Part shown: in pieces, positions 13,524 to 25,430 of the stretch
Layout: the number at the start of each line of letters is the position of its first letter
How positions within the stretch are numbered: the first letter of the stretch is position 1
The notes under the pieces: generated by a model
The model's input: the letters and a program-made list of their open reading frames with translations, nothing else
The model's database searches: none
Told to the model about the DNA's origin: nothing
Program-made: the position numbers and the translations under genes
NCBI RefSeq assembly: GCF_002443255.2
Contig: NW_019211460.1
Span: 27,438,481-27,502,480, forward strand
Direction of reading: 5' to 3'
DNA from: Varroa destructor
Taxonomy: Eukaryota; Arthropoda; Arachnida; Mesostigmata; Varroidae
DNA: 64,000 bases

Positions 13524-14490
13524 TAAGTAAAGCAACGAGTGTATATGAAATTTTGAATGACAAATAAAATCAGCGGCTCCGATACTCTGCAGATATTGCA
13601 GGGCGCCTGAAGGAAGCAAACGTTGAGCAAAGTGTATGTAAGCAGGTTTGCCAAAGTATTTCGGAAGCGGACAAGAGTTTATCGAGGACCATACTTACCC
13701 TGGAAGGTCTGTGACAGCAATCACGGGCGAGAAAGGGCCAAACGACTCATGCTTGCCAATCTCAGAATTACCATAAGAGAGTTAGCAGAAGAAACGGAGA
13801 TCTCAATTGGCCCACCCAGGCCACTTTAGTCGATCGTTCGAGCACCAGAGGGCTAATCGAAAAGTTCGTGCCGAAAGAGTTGAATGTCCAGTAAACGTGC
13901 ACCCGTGAAGAATGATGTCAGAAAAATTTTTTGGCGTCATTACGGATGACCAGACATGGTTTTACGACTTCAAAGGAAAGATCGAAACGCAATCTTTTGA
14001 GTAATGGTTCAGAAATAAACCTGGACTGAAAAAAGCTGCGTGCTCCACTCCAAGACTAAGGTGTTCCTCACGGTCCTTAAGGTTCTTTTTAACCGTAAGG
14101 GAATCCTACACTATGAGTTCATGCCGTCCAACTCTACGGTCACCGAGAACTACTATCAGATAGAAGTCTTGCAAAGACTGCGTTTATGATACAAAAGACT
14201 GAAACTACTACGGTGCAACAAGTCCTAGGTTCTCCATCAGGACAATACATTGGCTCACACTCTATTACTCGTAGAGCAACTGTGGTAAAAAAAACTGGAC
14301 CTGCCTATTGTCCCTATCCATATTTACTAGGTCTAGCCTTTTTTTTTTCTTTTCTCAAAGCCAGAAAAAATCTAAAGCGAAAATATCCGAAAGCTATTCC
14401 GATTATCGAAATTTTTCAAAGTATTTTGAATGGTGACATAAATGTGTTGCGTCGGGAGAGTATTATTTTAAGAAAAACAACTTGAATTAA
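13524..14490 (+). pseudogene. Decayed mariner-family transposase
   Basis: This is a broken copy of a mariner (Tc1/mariner superfamily) transposase, the nuclear enzyme that cuts and pastes its own element at TA sites. Homology is spread over all three frames and runs in the expected order. QRVYMKF and SGSDTLQIL (13533-13601) match the N-terminal helix-turn-helix. LSKVYVSRFAKVF (from 13620), EFIEDHTYPGRSV (from 13675, shifted frame) and ITIRELAEETEISIG (13762-13806) cover the rest of the DNA-binding part and the linker. FVPKELNV (near 13862) precedes the catalytic domain. ITDDQTWFYDF (13939-13971) is the first catalytic block, KGILHYEFMPSNSTVTENYY lies near 14094-14153, and LHQDNTLAHT (14232-14261) is the second block. 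HKCVASGEYYF closes the protein, with a stop at 14488. The span of about 320 codons is slightly short of the usual 340-350. At least four frameshifts and many stops (e.g. 13554, 13608, 14187, 14434) make it inactive. No host gene is linked to it. Identification is firm; the subfamily is not assigned. Confidence 0.93.
13939..14360 (+). pseudogene. Catalytic core of the mariner relic, third acid lost
   Basis: Mariner transposases use three aspartates (D,D34D) to bind metal. The first is retained at 13948-13950 in TDDQTW, where the usual glutamate of DETW reads as glutamine. The second is retained at 14241-14243 in HQDN. Where the family has a proline-aspartate-leucine-alanine-proline-cysteine-aspartate block, this copy reads YLLGLAFFFSF (about 14321-14355). 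That stretch lies in a pyrimidine-rich run with ten consecutive T, and no third aspartate is visible in any frame. This independently shows that the element cannot catalyse its own movement. That the T run grew by slippage is inference. Confidence 0.75.
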
Positions 14491-14534
14491 AATGATTAAA
14501 TAAACGCCTTGATTCATTTTGTTAAAAATTTGTT

Positions 14535-14547
14535 AAAAAAAAAAAAA
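14535..14547 (+). repeat. A13 run downstream of the mariner relic
   Basis: Thirteen consecutive A residues lie 45 bases after the transposase stop, following two copies of a TTTGTTAAAAA-like string. Mariner elements move as DNA and have no poly(A) tail, so this is probably a simple A/T run in the eroded 3' non-coding end of the element. I could not find a convincing pair of roughly 28-bp terminal inverted repeats or TA duplications, so the outer ends of the element remain undefined. Confidence 0.6.
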
Positions 14548-17500
14548 GAGTTATCTATTTGTTGAATGTTAAGTTATTGTTGTCAGAACCATTGCACTAT
14601 GATGGCCGTCGCCTTCTAATTTAAGGATTAATTCTCCTTACGATTTTCCACATTCTTAAACAATATTCGTGCTGGATCTTGTATGGGCTGCATGATACGT
14701 CTGAACCTCATACGTAAATCGTCTTGTGCAATCTCCGATGGGTAGGGTACGATATGAAATAATCCCGTATAGACTTCACATTTGTTCACCGCGATCTTCA
14801 TTTATTTTGGTCCAATACCGATCGATTCTTTTTGACCTGCCTAAATGCGCAGAATCAACGTCAAGATGGCACCTAACCTGCTTGTAGAGAAACGAATATC
14901 AAATACTTCCTGGCAGAAGATTCATATCAAGCAGCGGAGTTTATGTATAGTACGATATAACAATATGATAGATGAAGTCTCATATGTCTTAAGTAACATA
15001 GTAAACATGGATTGACTTTTTGCCCATTGGCAAACTACGTGAATTGCAAATTTGCCCACTGTGTTAAAAAGCTTCCATAGCAGCATATAGCATACAAGTC
15101 TTATAATATATACACATCAGGTTTATAGCACAAATAATCGTGGCATTAATTAGAAGCATCTTGAGTAAGCGCAGCTGGTCTAAGGAGACAGGATACTGAG
15201 GAATAGACAAGTACTGAATCAAACGTGTTCACGAGGTCATATCTTCAAGCCTACTGAAAAAAACGGCACTAGTGGCGCCACACATTCTCGAAGTATTACG
15301 ATCCGTATACTTACATGAAAGGGTGGTTGATTCAGATGAACGACATGATAGCTTCTAAATACCGCATATCTTTCGGACTGCTATTCTTAGCCATGTGCTC
15401 TAATAGTTTAATTATGCTTTCAAATTAGGCCACTCAGGTTGGAAGTCCGTCCTGGGACCTGGGAGTTATTTTTATGCAACTCGCTCGTAACGTTGTAGCT
15501 CGACCTTATTGTGTAAAATGCCGTACCAGTATACGGTGTTAACTCTATTTACTCAAGTTGAGAAACCGCACCACGGAATAAAAGGAAGAACATGAATTAT
15601 ATATCGTATTATTACAAGTATATCCAATTCGACAATGTAAACAACATTTAATTAGCTGCTTCGAATTGCTTGCGGTGCGGCTACAAACAGTTTTAATATT
15701 CCTGTATAACTTTACTGTTTCAGATTTTGCCACCACTGAAGTGTTCGTATCGGTGCGCGTTGTCCTCACTCTTGTCTGAAGAATAATTTCCCTTTTGTAA
15801 AAAATTATTCCGCAGTTCTTAAGGTATAAGCTAAACGATATTCAAAACTCTATATGTGTTGCCTACCAAAAATTAGGAAGATATATGTAAAAACGGTTAC
15901 CAATGTTTCTATTATCGCTCGTGTCACTTTGCGCTCAGATTAACCTGCTCGATACAATAGGCCAAATGCTGTGGTATTCAATAGAAGCTGCACGTGAACA
16001 CCGGCATCTTAATAGCTGTTGAGGCATATTTTGCTTGGCCTAAAGGGTAGCCTGAACGATAAAAAAAAGGAAGTTTCGTTCTCATACCTCTCTAAGCTCC
16101 GTTCTCCAATTCACCTTTCCCACAATGACCCCAGAAATTCCTAGAGCACTTTTTCGTTTCGCTCTATCTTGACGTTATGGGGTTTAATAGACGAATGCCA
16201 TTGAGAAACAAGTCTTGCTTCGTTACCTTCGTTTCTAACAGATGGCGCCCCATTTAGACTCAAATAAGGGGCCGGCCCTGATGGGAAATGTAAGATGAGG
16301 TTCGAGATTCGGGGCTTGTCGGACCTGATCGCATCTGGGGTATCCGATGTGGCTGTCGCCCGGTCTCGTTTAGTTCCCACTTAAAACACTTCTATTTTGG
16401 CCGTGGCTCGGTGATTTCGAACCTGCACACACATTGTATCACAGCAATGTTCCTTTAGTAACAGTTTCAATTATGCCCGTCAGCGACCGTTTCCGTTTCA
16501 ACATGAAGGTTTTGAGCGTTACATTCCAACAACAGAGGTAGTGTAACGTACCATTGGCCGCGAAGCTAGCTTAGAGTAGGATAAAACCCTTAGCACAGGA
16601 TGTGTACCATTAGAAATAGGGTAATATTCTATTAGACACACGTGACTGACCATACGTATGAGTCATCTTTTTAGGTCTCACTACTATCACGTATTATCCG
16701 TACTGCTGCTATCATAAATTATCCACCTGTAGTAGTTACCCGAAAAAAAAAAACCATTTGTTGGTCATTTATTGTGAGCGCAAGAGAACCAGGCTATGAA
16801 AACTTTTATAGAAATAGGAACGGAATATGAACAGACGAAAAACGCTGCTTATAAGCGTGAGATAAGTAAGTTACTACAGCAAATTAACGTCTCTCTAAAG
16901 CGGTTTAAAGTACAATAATCGAGCGAAATGCCATATGAAGATTCGAGATACCGTTAAGATGAATGATCCCGATCCTAGAGCCTTTCGATTTAGAAAATTG
17001 TAACCACAACACGCACTGTGAATCTCATTTTCAAACATTTAGGGTAATACATTTTATAATTCTCTTAGATATGTATCCACTGGTTACTAAGTAATACCAT
17101 GACGCGAAAAATAATCATTTATTACCAGGTTACTGGATTGATGAGAAAGCTAGGTTAAACCCGACGCTCAGTCTCTTAGATCAGATATGTTTTATGTACA
17201 ATATATAATGGTAGGAGATTGCTCGCCGCGTTTTCTTACTGTCAAAAAGTACAATGAACTCGATATCCACGCTAATGTTCGTATTGCGTCTACTTGGTAA
17301 CTGAGAAGTTGATGGTCGAAAAATCCAGTAGATGAATGGGTCAGGGCTTCTTGCTCCACTGGTCTACGAGTAACTTTCACTCACGTACTTGACAATTCTA
17401 AATCCACTTTTGATCACAATGCGTGCGACGGCCGAAACCACCGCTTTCTCAATTTCCGGGGTGGCATCCAAGCTTCACCAATAATACAACACAGCTTAGA

Positions 17501-19130
17501 CAGCAGAACGAATGTAAGAGCAAGATGGCAACAAGTAAATATATTTTATAGTGCACTTTTGCGAGACAGTGTCCCTCCAAGACGTTAGAGGGAGCTTCGA
17601 GGTGGGTACAGTCACGCCAATTATATCCATTTTGCATCTCTGAAGTAACGGATACTTCGCTCAGCAATTCATCAGGAGTTTTGCACAAGTAAAACCATAA
17701 GATAACGAAAGAAATAACAATATAATTAATAATTGTTGATCTATACAACTTTTGCACGAAACACAAAGAGAAATTCACACAAAAAGAACAAAAGAGTTAA
17801 TCCCTTAAACTGTTTATTTGAATAGCTAAACATCGATATAATCGTATTCATTGTGTAGCAACAGAAATTTAGCCAACGGTCCTTACGTTCTGATCATATA
17901 CCGTGTTGTTCCGAGGACAATAGGCCAGCCTCGGCCTAATACACATATAGGTTAATACTGTAACAGGCTTGAACTAATTTCTTTAAAGCGTTAAAGGTAG
18001 AAGTATAAGTTATAGTAGGATAGTGCTGATTTAATGAACGAGTCACCTGATTAGACACAACATCGCGTTTACCATATCCTTACTTCATTCATACTACAGT
18101 AAAGATTACTCTGTTAGCTAGGCCTTGCAGCATTTCTCTGACCAGTGAACACTTAAAGGCGGAAAAAATTGTGTTTACAAGCAGCAATTATTACTTATAT
18201 ACCTTATTTTTACGATAGTATTAGACACTGGGAGTTGTAGAGCTATAATTACACGAATGAAGCGAAAATTTAAAAAACATCTTCAAGTCTCACAACTTTT
18301 CTCTGAAAGCGTGTCTATATCGGAACAACTGTGGCCGCAATTATGCCATCCTCAAACAGCGGTCGGCTTTTTTTATCGGCTTATATCACTTACGCATTAT
18401 CATATGAGAGCTAGGGTTACATTTCAGGTTTTTTTAGCATTTTTTCGAGAGACGCCGGTGCTGTTTCATTGCGCTTGCCGTGGCTGATTATGACTTAAGC
18501 TTTATCCTGGACCGAGGTCGTATTAACTATAATAGAAGCGACATAGTCTTAGCCAAAATGTACTCATTAAAATTTTCTTAACTAAGACAGCTTTTTTTTT
18601 CACCTCATCATGTGGGAGGCTTTCATAGACAGCTAGGCTATAAGCCTTAGGAACTACCGGCTACCGCTACATGTTTATCTTTAGTCTTAAAAACCAATTA
18701 TATCCATGGAGATCACTGGCTTACATTTGAAAAATACGTTAATAGACTTAGCTGGCCAACTCCTGCTAGAACCACGAAATACTACATATTCTAATTATTC
18801 ATACTACGGTTCACATATCCCTGAATATATTATATAGCATATGCTATTCTACTCTGTCATTTATGCACGCAACTGGGAACAAATGGCCACCCACGTAGCT
18901 AGGTACGCACTATTAATTAGCCACTCTCGTCTGGCCTTATCTTCCCTTTTATAGAGAAGTTCTGCTTTCAGCCGAACATTTCAACTCTTTCTTTAAACCA
19001 AAAAAAGAACATACAAATATTGTCGAATGAACGCACGGCTTCCTACGATACTTCCGTTTCGTGCCTATATTGAATTAATATCTTTCCCGATTCAGAATAC
19101 CATCCCGAGCCGTCGGCTATGTGCTAGTTG
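14548..19130. other. AT-rich spacer
   Basis: Nothing is supported except the palindrome at 18834. The 109-codon minus frame at 17449-17778 has hydrophobic stretches that AT-rich DNA produces by chance. Confidence 0.6.
18834..18847. repeat. 14-bp palindrome
   Basis: ATAGCATATGCTAT is a perfect palindrome with no spacer. It could be a dimeric protein-binding site or chance in AT-rich DNA; nothing around it supports a function. Confidence 0.5.
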
Positions 19131-21700
19131 GACTGAGTTCAATACAAACTGAACGTTATTGTTCTTAACGGTAGCAGAAGTCGCAATACTGATTACTGCC
19201 AGAAATCCGGTTACCTTTGGTGCCTAACTATGAGTGTACGTTGATAATGGTCCTTCTGGACTTTCGTTCCTACCGAAGCCACCTCGCCTGGGCCTATCTA
19301 ATTCTTTTCCGTTGTGTCCTTCTTATTCCTAGTACGCCTTCTATTCCTTGACCACTATCCTTTTTCGTAACAGAAGTGACTACAGCCTTCGACGATTAAT
19401 TAGTCCCGACAGAGTAAACCCGATCGCTGACTGTCGTTAGCCGTTGCGGCGTTGCAATCATTGCGCTGGCCGTCAATGCGCCTCACAGATGCGCAGCACA
19501 CCGCCGTACCGGCACCCAGAGGCGAACAGAATATGTGTAAGCAAACGCTGTACGCGCACAAGTTCATATGCGCAAACCAGCCAGTAGAGAAAAAATAGAC
19601 CGCCATACATTGTCAGAGATGAAGCATCTCCGCAGATAGGGAAAACAGAGCGGATGTCGGCATAGTCATTTGCTGGCGTCCCGCTGATAAACGAACTAAT
19701 TCGATGCTTCTCAAAAGGGCAGTTCTTCTGTACATACGAGAAAGTAAATAAACAAACATTTTTGTGGCAGCTGATCTGCTGACGCGAATGGTCTTTGGAT
19801 CCGACTGCAATGTAATGTATATACGTATATCCAGAGGACGACGCCCCTTCGCCCCCTAGACGATTTTCTATGTATCATGCAGTTTATTGAAAAATGTAGA
19901 GAACATATAACAATGACCATCATCGTTGATTTATGCCTTTGTTAGCTACATATACAAATTGAATATATAATAATACAGTAGTAAGCTGTCGTATAAGTGT
20001 AGTCTATAATATATAAGAAAGAACACGAAGTCGATAGAAAACAAGATACGATTATTCAAATTATTCATATTAATATTTATGTAACCTAGATATAAATGTA
20101 TATTGCGAAAAATATTTTCTTGTGCCTCTAATAATATCATACACTATTAAAAAATTACTGTCTAAAAATTGTTAAAAAATTGCATACATACTGCTGGAAC
20201 TGTCTGTTCTGGTGCATTCCCGCCACTACCTAATTCGTTTTTGTTAGGTTTCGAGGTAAACACACATAGACAAACCTAACAAAAATTGCGAATGATCGTT
20301 TGGATGAATATAGCTTGTTGACTGTAACAGCAGTTTTCAAAAGCTTCCTTCGTCAAGAGATTGTACGTAGAAATCAAAAAAAAAAAGTGTATGCGATCTT
20401 ACATATCTATATACTTTAGAATGGGATTCCTGACCAAATATGCCACATGAACCGAAACTTACGGTATACATACATAATCTAGGGGTGCCCTGAAAAAGTC
20501 ATTGATCACACCTATGTATCCTATTGGCTGCTATCGAGCTCTTAATGAAACGTAAATAAAAAATGAACGATGTGTGGCGCCAAACCAGTCCGGCTCTCCG
20601 ACCGTACATGGAAAAGTGGCATATAGCGGAAAAATGGAAACGTAACTCAATCGGATTCCCATACAGTGACGAAGGAAACGTGCAGTACACTCGGCTTTAA
20701 CCATCACGCTCCCACTCGCAGAAATAGTTTGTGTCGAGAGAGCTTGCTGCATCTAAAGCTGGGAGAAGGAAGTGGCTTGCACAAGGCCGGTGAAACTAAG
20801 CTGGTAGACATAGTAAATGATGGTATCCCAGCGGATGACTAACGGGCAGGAAGTTCCTATCAGGAGTTAAAGAGTGCGCGCATTCAGGATAACTAATAGC
20901 AGTGCAAGACAAAGGTACTTACAGGTGACTCTTTAGTTCAATCATGCCTGCGAAGGATGAAAACAATGTCAATACGCAGGAAACACACGAAAGCAATCAC
21001 ATATAGAACTCTAGGCCAGACGCAGATCTGTGTGATATCAAACGTCTTAGCCCGTTTAAGGGAGAAATTCTTTGACAGCTTCCTTTTAGAAGGAGTGTGT
21101 TCCCTCGCTCATCCTGCATCGCTATATTTTTCCTTTTTTCGTCTTTGCTTTCGGAGAGATACAGCCGAATGAGCCGCGGCGTAAACGCACATCGCCTATT
21201 CACTTTCGTCTACGGCGTGTGTTAGCGTATGCAAGTGTTCCAATCCAGCGGCGTTCGAAGATCTTGCGATCTGCTTCTTCCAGTGAAAATTTTCACGGCA
21301 GCAGATTGACGAAAGGCTACGGAGAAAAATAGAAGGCGGGAGAAAGCGAGACAGTGGAAAAAAAAAGAATGTATGCAAACACAACAGTACAAGGTACCGA
21401 GGTAGTGGATCATTTTTTGTTGTTCGCTAAGATCAGCTCGTACTAAAGGAATGGTGCTGCTAATTGGCTTTTTTGTACCCACACTCGTTTCTGTTCTTTG
21501 TTCGCTGCGATTAGCGCTGCTACCACGGATACGACTGTCAGTGCCATTGTAGTTACTTTTTAGCCCAGGCTACATGTAGCTATCCGGCGGTCGGCACTTT
21601 AAACTCCCACTTCTGCCGTACTTACTGTTTCAGCCCTTTCGCTATTACCTACTGAACTCTCTAGTTCGGCCTTTTCGTCACTCGGAGGAAGTTAATCAGC
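19131..21700. other. GC-richer spacer with an AT-rich centre
   Basis: Two GC-richer parts (19131-19620 and 20560-21700) flank a very AT-rich block (19930-20200). The hairpin at 20233-20293 lies at the boundary. No gene is recognised. Confidence 0.5.
20233..20293. repeat. Hairpin, 19-bp stem with 3-base bulge
   Basis: Bases 20233-20251 (ATTCGTTTTTGTTAGGTTT) pair with 20272-20293 over all 19 positions, apart from three extra bases (TTG, 20286-20288) bulged from the right arm. The loop is 20 bases. The stem is AT-rich and includes a T5/A5 block. It lies in a spacer with no supported gene. Confidence 0.8.
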
Positions 21701-24700
21701 GTGTAATTCCTTTCTGCTTATATTTCATCAATACTATTAACTACTATTGCGGCATTACTGTCATTGAACGTATATAGCAAGTCATTGGCGTTATAGGATG
21801 GAAGGGAGAAAGATTCCAATCCACAGACGTACATTCGAAGGGCCTGTAAACTGTTTAATTAAATATTCACATGCAAAAACAGACGGTCCTGCAATGCCTC
21901 GTTATGCGAAGGCATCGTGCAAGACGCACGGTGTACCAGCAGGACATTTTCCTGCTATAGGTAAATATGTAGCTGATCAACATACCGGGTCTTTTAGGAA
22001 CTATGTATAGTCTAATATAGACGTGGAACAGCTTATTATTGTTGGCCAAACAATGATATAAAAGCTTTAAGAATTTTCATTTTCCTTATAGATGTATATA
22101 AATGTACGAAGTTATGATACAATCTGGCATAACATTTTGGGTTGCCTGTGATATCAAATATATTAGTTTAAGTCAAAAGGTTAAGTGGCTGAACAACTTA
22201 CTACTGTAGTTAATCTGAGTCTGTTTTTCAAATTTTTTTCCTAAAAGGCTAGTAAGGAACATAGTAGATATGACGGTTTTAATTAATTATATATTTTATA
22301 TTACAAATTAATAATAACTATTAATAACTGTTTAAAACTTCGAATAATATCCGTTGGAAAAGGCTAGGAATATATACTACGTTATAACTTTTAAAAAAAA
22401 AACTCGAGATTAGGGCACAGTCTTGCATTGTATACAGGGTAAACATTTATGGTATGCATCCTGAGGTAAGCAAAGAACTTGCCTCGCACTAAAATCGCGT
22501 TATAAGGCAATGACCTTTTTATTCCAAATAAAAAAACAAACTGTTGGTTGACACTAGGTACACTTCGATGTATGCACTTTTATCATAGTTAAAAGTAGGC
22601 TTGCAATTGATGTTAACAAATAGGTTTGGCGATAGGTTAATCAAAAACTATTTCAAGAAAGACTGTTGTTTTCTCTGAAGGCTTCATGTACAAGTGCAGT
22701 TTTTGCATATTAGTAACTGTAGACCTATTTTTTTTTACAAACGTACCATTTCCAAAAATATAAGGCTATTTCTTCGAAAACCATAAATCCAATTTTGCGT
22801 AACCTTCCGGATCATCCTAAGGAATGCCAATAATGACAGGAAGCATGTTAGGGATCCTATGCATATCTATGAAAGATTTCCCATTGAAAAAATATATGGA
22901 GATGTCCCTAAGGCCGAATGGCTTACCTTTATCTCAGCCGCTAAAAAAAGTTCCTACTGAGCTTCAAAAAGTGCTCGGCCAATCCACAACGTCTTGAAAC
23001 CTAAGATACAAGGATTTCGTAAATTGTTCGATGATAACAGCAGAAGTTGTGGTTTGTGACAGCTGACACATATCTAATTGCCTGCAGATTGCAAATCTCA
23101 GTAAGGCTCGTTGTTTAATACAAGAGCTAGCTGAACCTTCTTTATGATAAGTGACAATAGGCAGATTGCAAACGTAGACCTCATTGTGGCCAGATAGAAG
23201 GCGTAGTGAAACTGCGGAGGTCAGAAGAATAAAAGGTACGCTCAGCACCAGCCTTTTGCTTTTAACCGTTATTGCATGTGAACATATTCTATAAACAAAT
23301 CACAATTCTAAGCTTAATTGTTTCCATAACAGAAACAGTCACCCAAAGCTCTGAGCGTAACACCAGCCTTCTCCGCACTCGTACATTTCATCACGCTCAC
23401 GTCTCTAAGCAGGCCCTTTGTCTTAAGACAGCCTTCAATTAAGGTGATTTAGCTAATTTTGTGTGCTTCATATCACTAGCATAGGCAGCAATACGCAAAA
23501 ACGCAAGTATCCCCAGCGGATATGAGGCGCTTCTCAAGCGGATAGCATGAGCTGTACGTAGTCCTTTCCATAAGATGTAGAGCAAGAGCGGCATAAAGGT
23601 AAGTGGACAAGCAACGGTAGATTCTGACGCCTTGTAGATGCGTGGTGTATTTATTATTCGTAGCCGTAGCACTCCATACGGGAGAATTCGTTAGATCGGC
23701 TCTAGTTAGCAGTTATTATTATAGAATTAAGAATGTATTTGAGAAGATGTCTTTATTGATCAAGAAGCCGATTATAATTGGCCAACTACTCCGTGTGTTG
23801 TTAAGTTGCATCATCAGTCGCGACCATGCAAGGCCGTCATATGGGTGCTGCTATGTTTGTACGTTGTAAAAGAATTTCGAATTTCAGCCAAATATAGAAG
23901 ACAACAAAACACATAATTTTATATGCCTATGTCGAGCTTTCAAATAGTGGCCCAATATTAGTAAAGATATGACTATCGGTGTACATCCATACCACCGCAT
24001 CGGACCTTGAAAGATGGCTATCAAACCATATGTTATACAATTTGTTCATTTGCTTAATAATATAAAGATGAAAGAAAGGATTGTTACGTGCATCCGACTT
24101 CGACATCTTGTTTAGGTCGAACAATTGATAAGAGATCGTTTCAGCACACATTTCAGGTAGAAGCTAAGATGAGTTAGGCCAGACTCCAGGCGCGTCTGGC
24201 CTAACTCATCTTAGGCCAGCTAGTTAATTAGTTGATCTAACAGCTGCGGTCTTCGATACAAGGTCGTTCGTACGTGCTTTCTGAAGGACGCAAATGATAT
24301 TATATTGACAGTCGCGAAATGGGTGAAACTGTGTAATTTATAGATTATTATGTACACAGTATATCTGCGATATCGGCACGATGTTTAAACGACCATATAT
24401 TTAACCAGACATGAATGACGAAGATACCTGCATACGAAAAAACAGAAAAATGCAAGTTATTTAATTATCTAGGCCCAGAAACTGACGTGTAGAATCACGA
24501 GCTATCTACGACCCACACTTACGATTATTTAAAGTAAAAAAGTGGATTCTGTTTTCCGGGGGTTTATTATAAATGTAAGTAAAATTAAAAAGCTAATAAC
24601 ACTGTTATTGTTAGATTACTATTATTTAGCGATTCTTCTATGCCACTTTTCATTTAGATTAACAACTTATCATTATAATTTTCATTAAATATATATGTAT

Positions 24701-24930
24701 TATTGATATTGTTCGTTAGCTTAATAAGCTCCAATAAGTCGACCAATACTATAACAAGGGCGGGTTTCCCTTAAACAGTTCCTAACATCGTCAAACTCTC
24801 CTTTAATAAAACAGTTACATGAAACGTTTAGCCAGTATTTTATCGCAGTGCATTTGACAGTTAGCAAAGATGTCACAAGTTGCTAGTCAATAAGTTCATT
24901 GGGTGCGAAAACAGTTAGGCTTCCTGGCTC
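21701..24930. other. AT-rich spacer
   Basis: It holds the 21-bp hairpin at 24164-24214 and a short AGCAGGA/TCCTGCT stem near 21939. A 94-codon minus frame at 22964-23248 has no motif. Confidence 0.55.
24164..24214. repeat. Perfect 21-bp inverted repeat, 9-base loop
   Basis: Bases 24164-24184 are an exact reverse complement of 24194-24214, separated by the loop TCCAGGCGC. The stem core is AGTTAGGCCAGAC. The nine bases TTAGGCCAG occur inside the left arm (24174-24182) and again straight across the right end of the stem (24211-24219). A perfect stem this long in 64 kb is not expected by chance. It could be a recent fold-back insertion, the remains of a small terminal-inverted-repeat element, or a transcribed hairpin. 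No coding frame crosses it. The sequence is directly visible; the function is unknown. Confidence 0.9.
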
Positions 24931-25202
24931 CTATACATGTACTTGCACAAGGCCATCACCTGGCACCCCTGCTGCTGTCACCACCGCAGCCACCATCTGT
25001 TTCCTGTCTTAAGTGATACACCTTAAGCAGAGAATCTTAAACTTCGCTAAAACAAGGTCGTTCGCGAAAGCTGCTCCAAACGAGAAACAAACTTATTATC
25101 TCGATTTTACACACATACATATAGCGAACCAGCAATGCACACTCTAACGCACAAAGAGCAGACAGTTTACTAGCGGAGGCTAGAGTTTGCCTGGTGAATA
25201 GT

Positions 25203-25430
25203 TTACCGCCCTGACCCCTTGCAACGGACGTCAAGACCATGAAACGAACGCTCATTAAGCTTTGACAACCAGACAAGGGCCCACGGGCGACCGGGTCCGT
25301 ACATCCCGCGACGCGCTACAGAAACGCACGTGCTGTGGAGTCGCTGCCGCCAACCTCTACCGTCCTCACTAGAAGAATCCTCGGCCGACCGGGACGCCCA
25401 TATAATAAAGGTCTGCTTGTATTCGGCCAT
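25203..25430 (-). CDS. Weak candidate exon, unidentified
   Basis: A minus-strand frame from the ATG at 25430 begins MAEYKQTFIIWASRSAEDSS and runs 76 codons in a GC-rich patch to a stop at 25203. The acidic serine run followed by arginine-rich sequence looks protein-like. The start context lacks a purine at -3, and GC-rich DNA has fewer stops, so an open frame is expected here. No domain is recognised. Confidence 0.15.
   Translation of the reverse strand: MAEYKQTFIIWASRSAEDSSSEDGRGWRQRLHSTCVSVARRGMYGPGRPWALVWLSKLNERSFHGLDVRCKGSGR

Noticed and set aside
16395..16430. B-box-like GGTTCGAAATC on the minus strand, considered as a tRNA
   Set aside because: The flanking bases do not form a T-arm stem and no matching A-box or acceptor stem was found.
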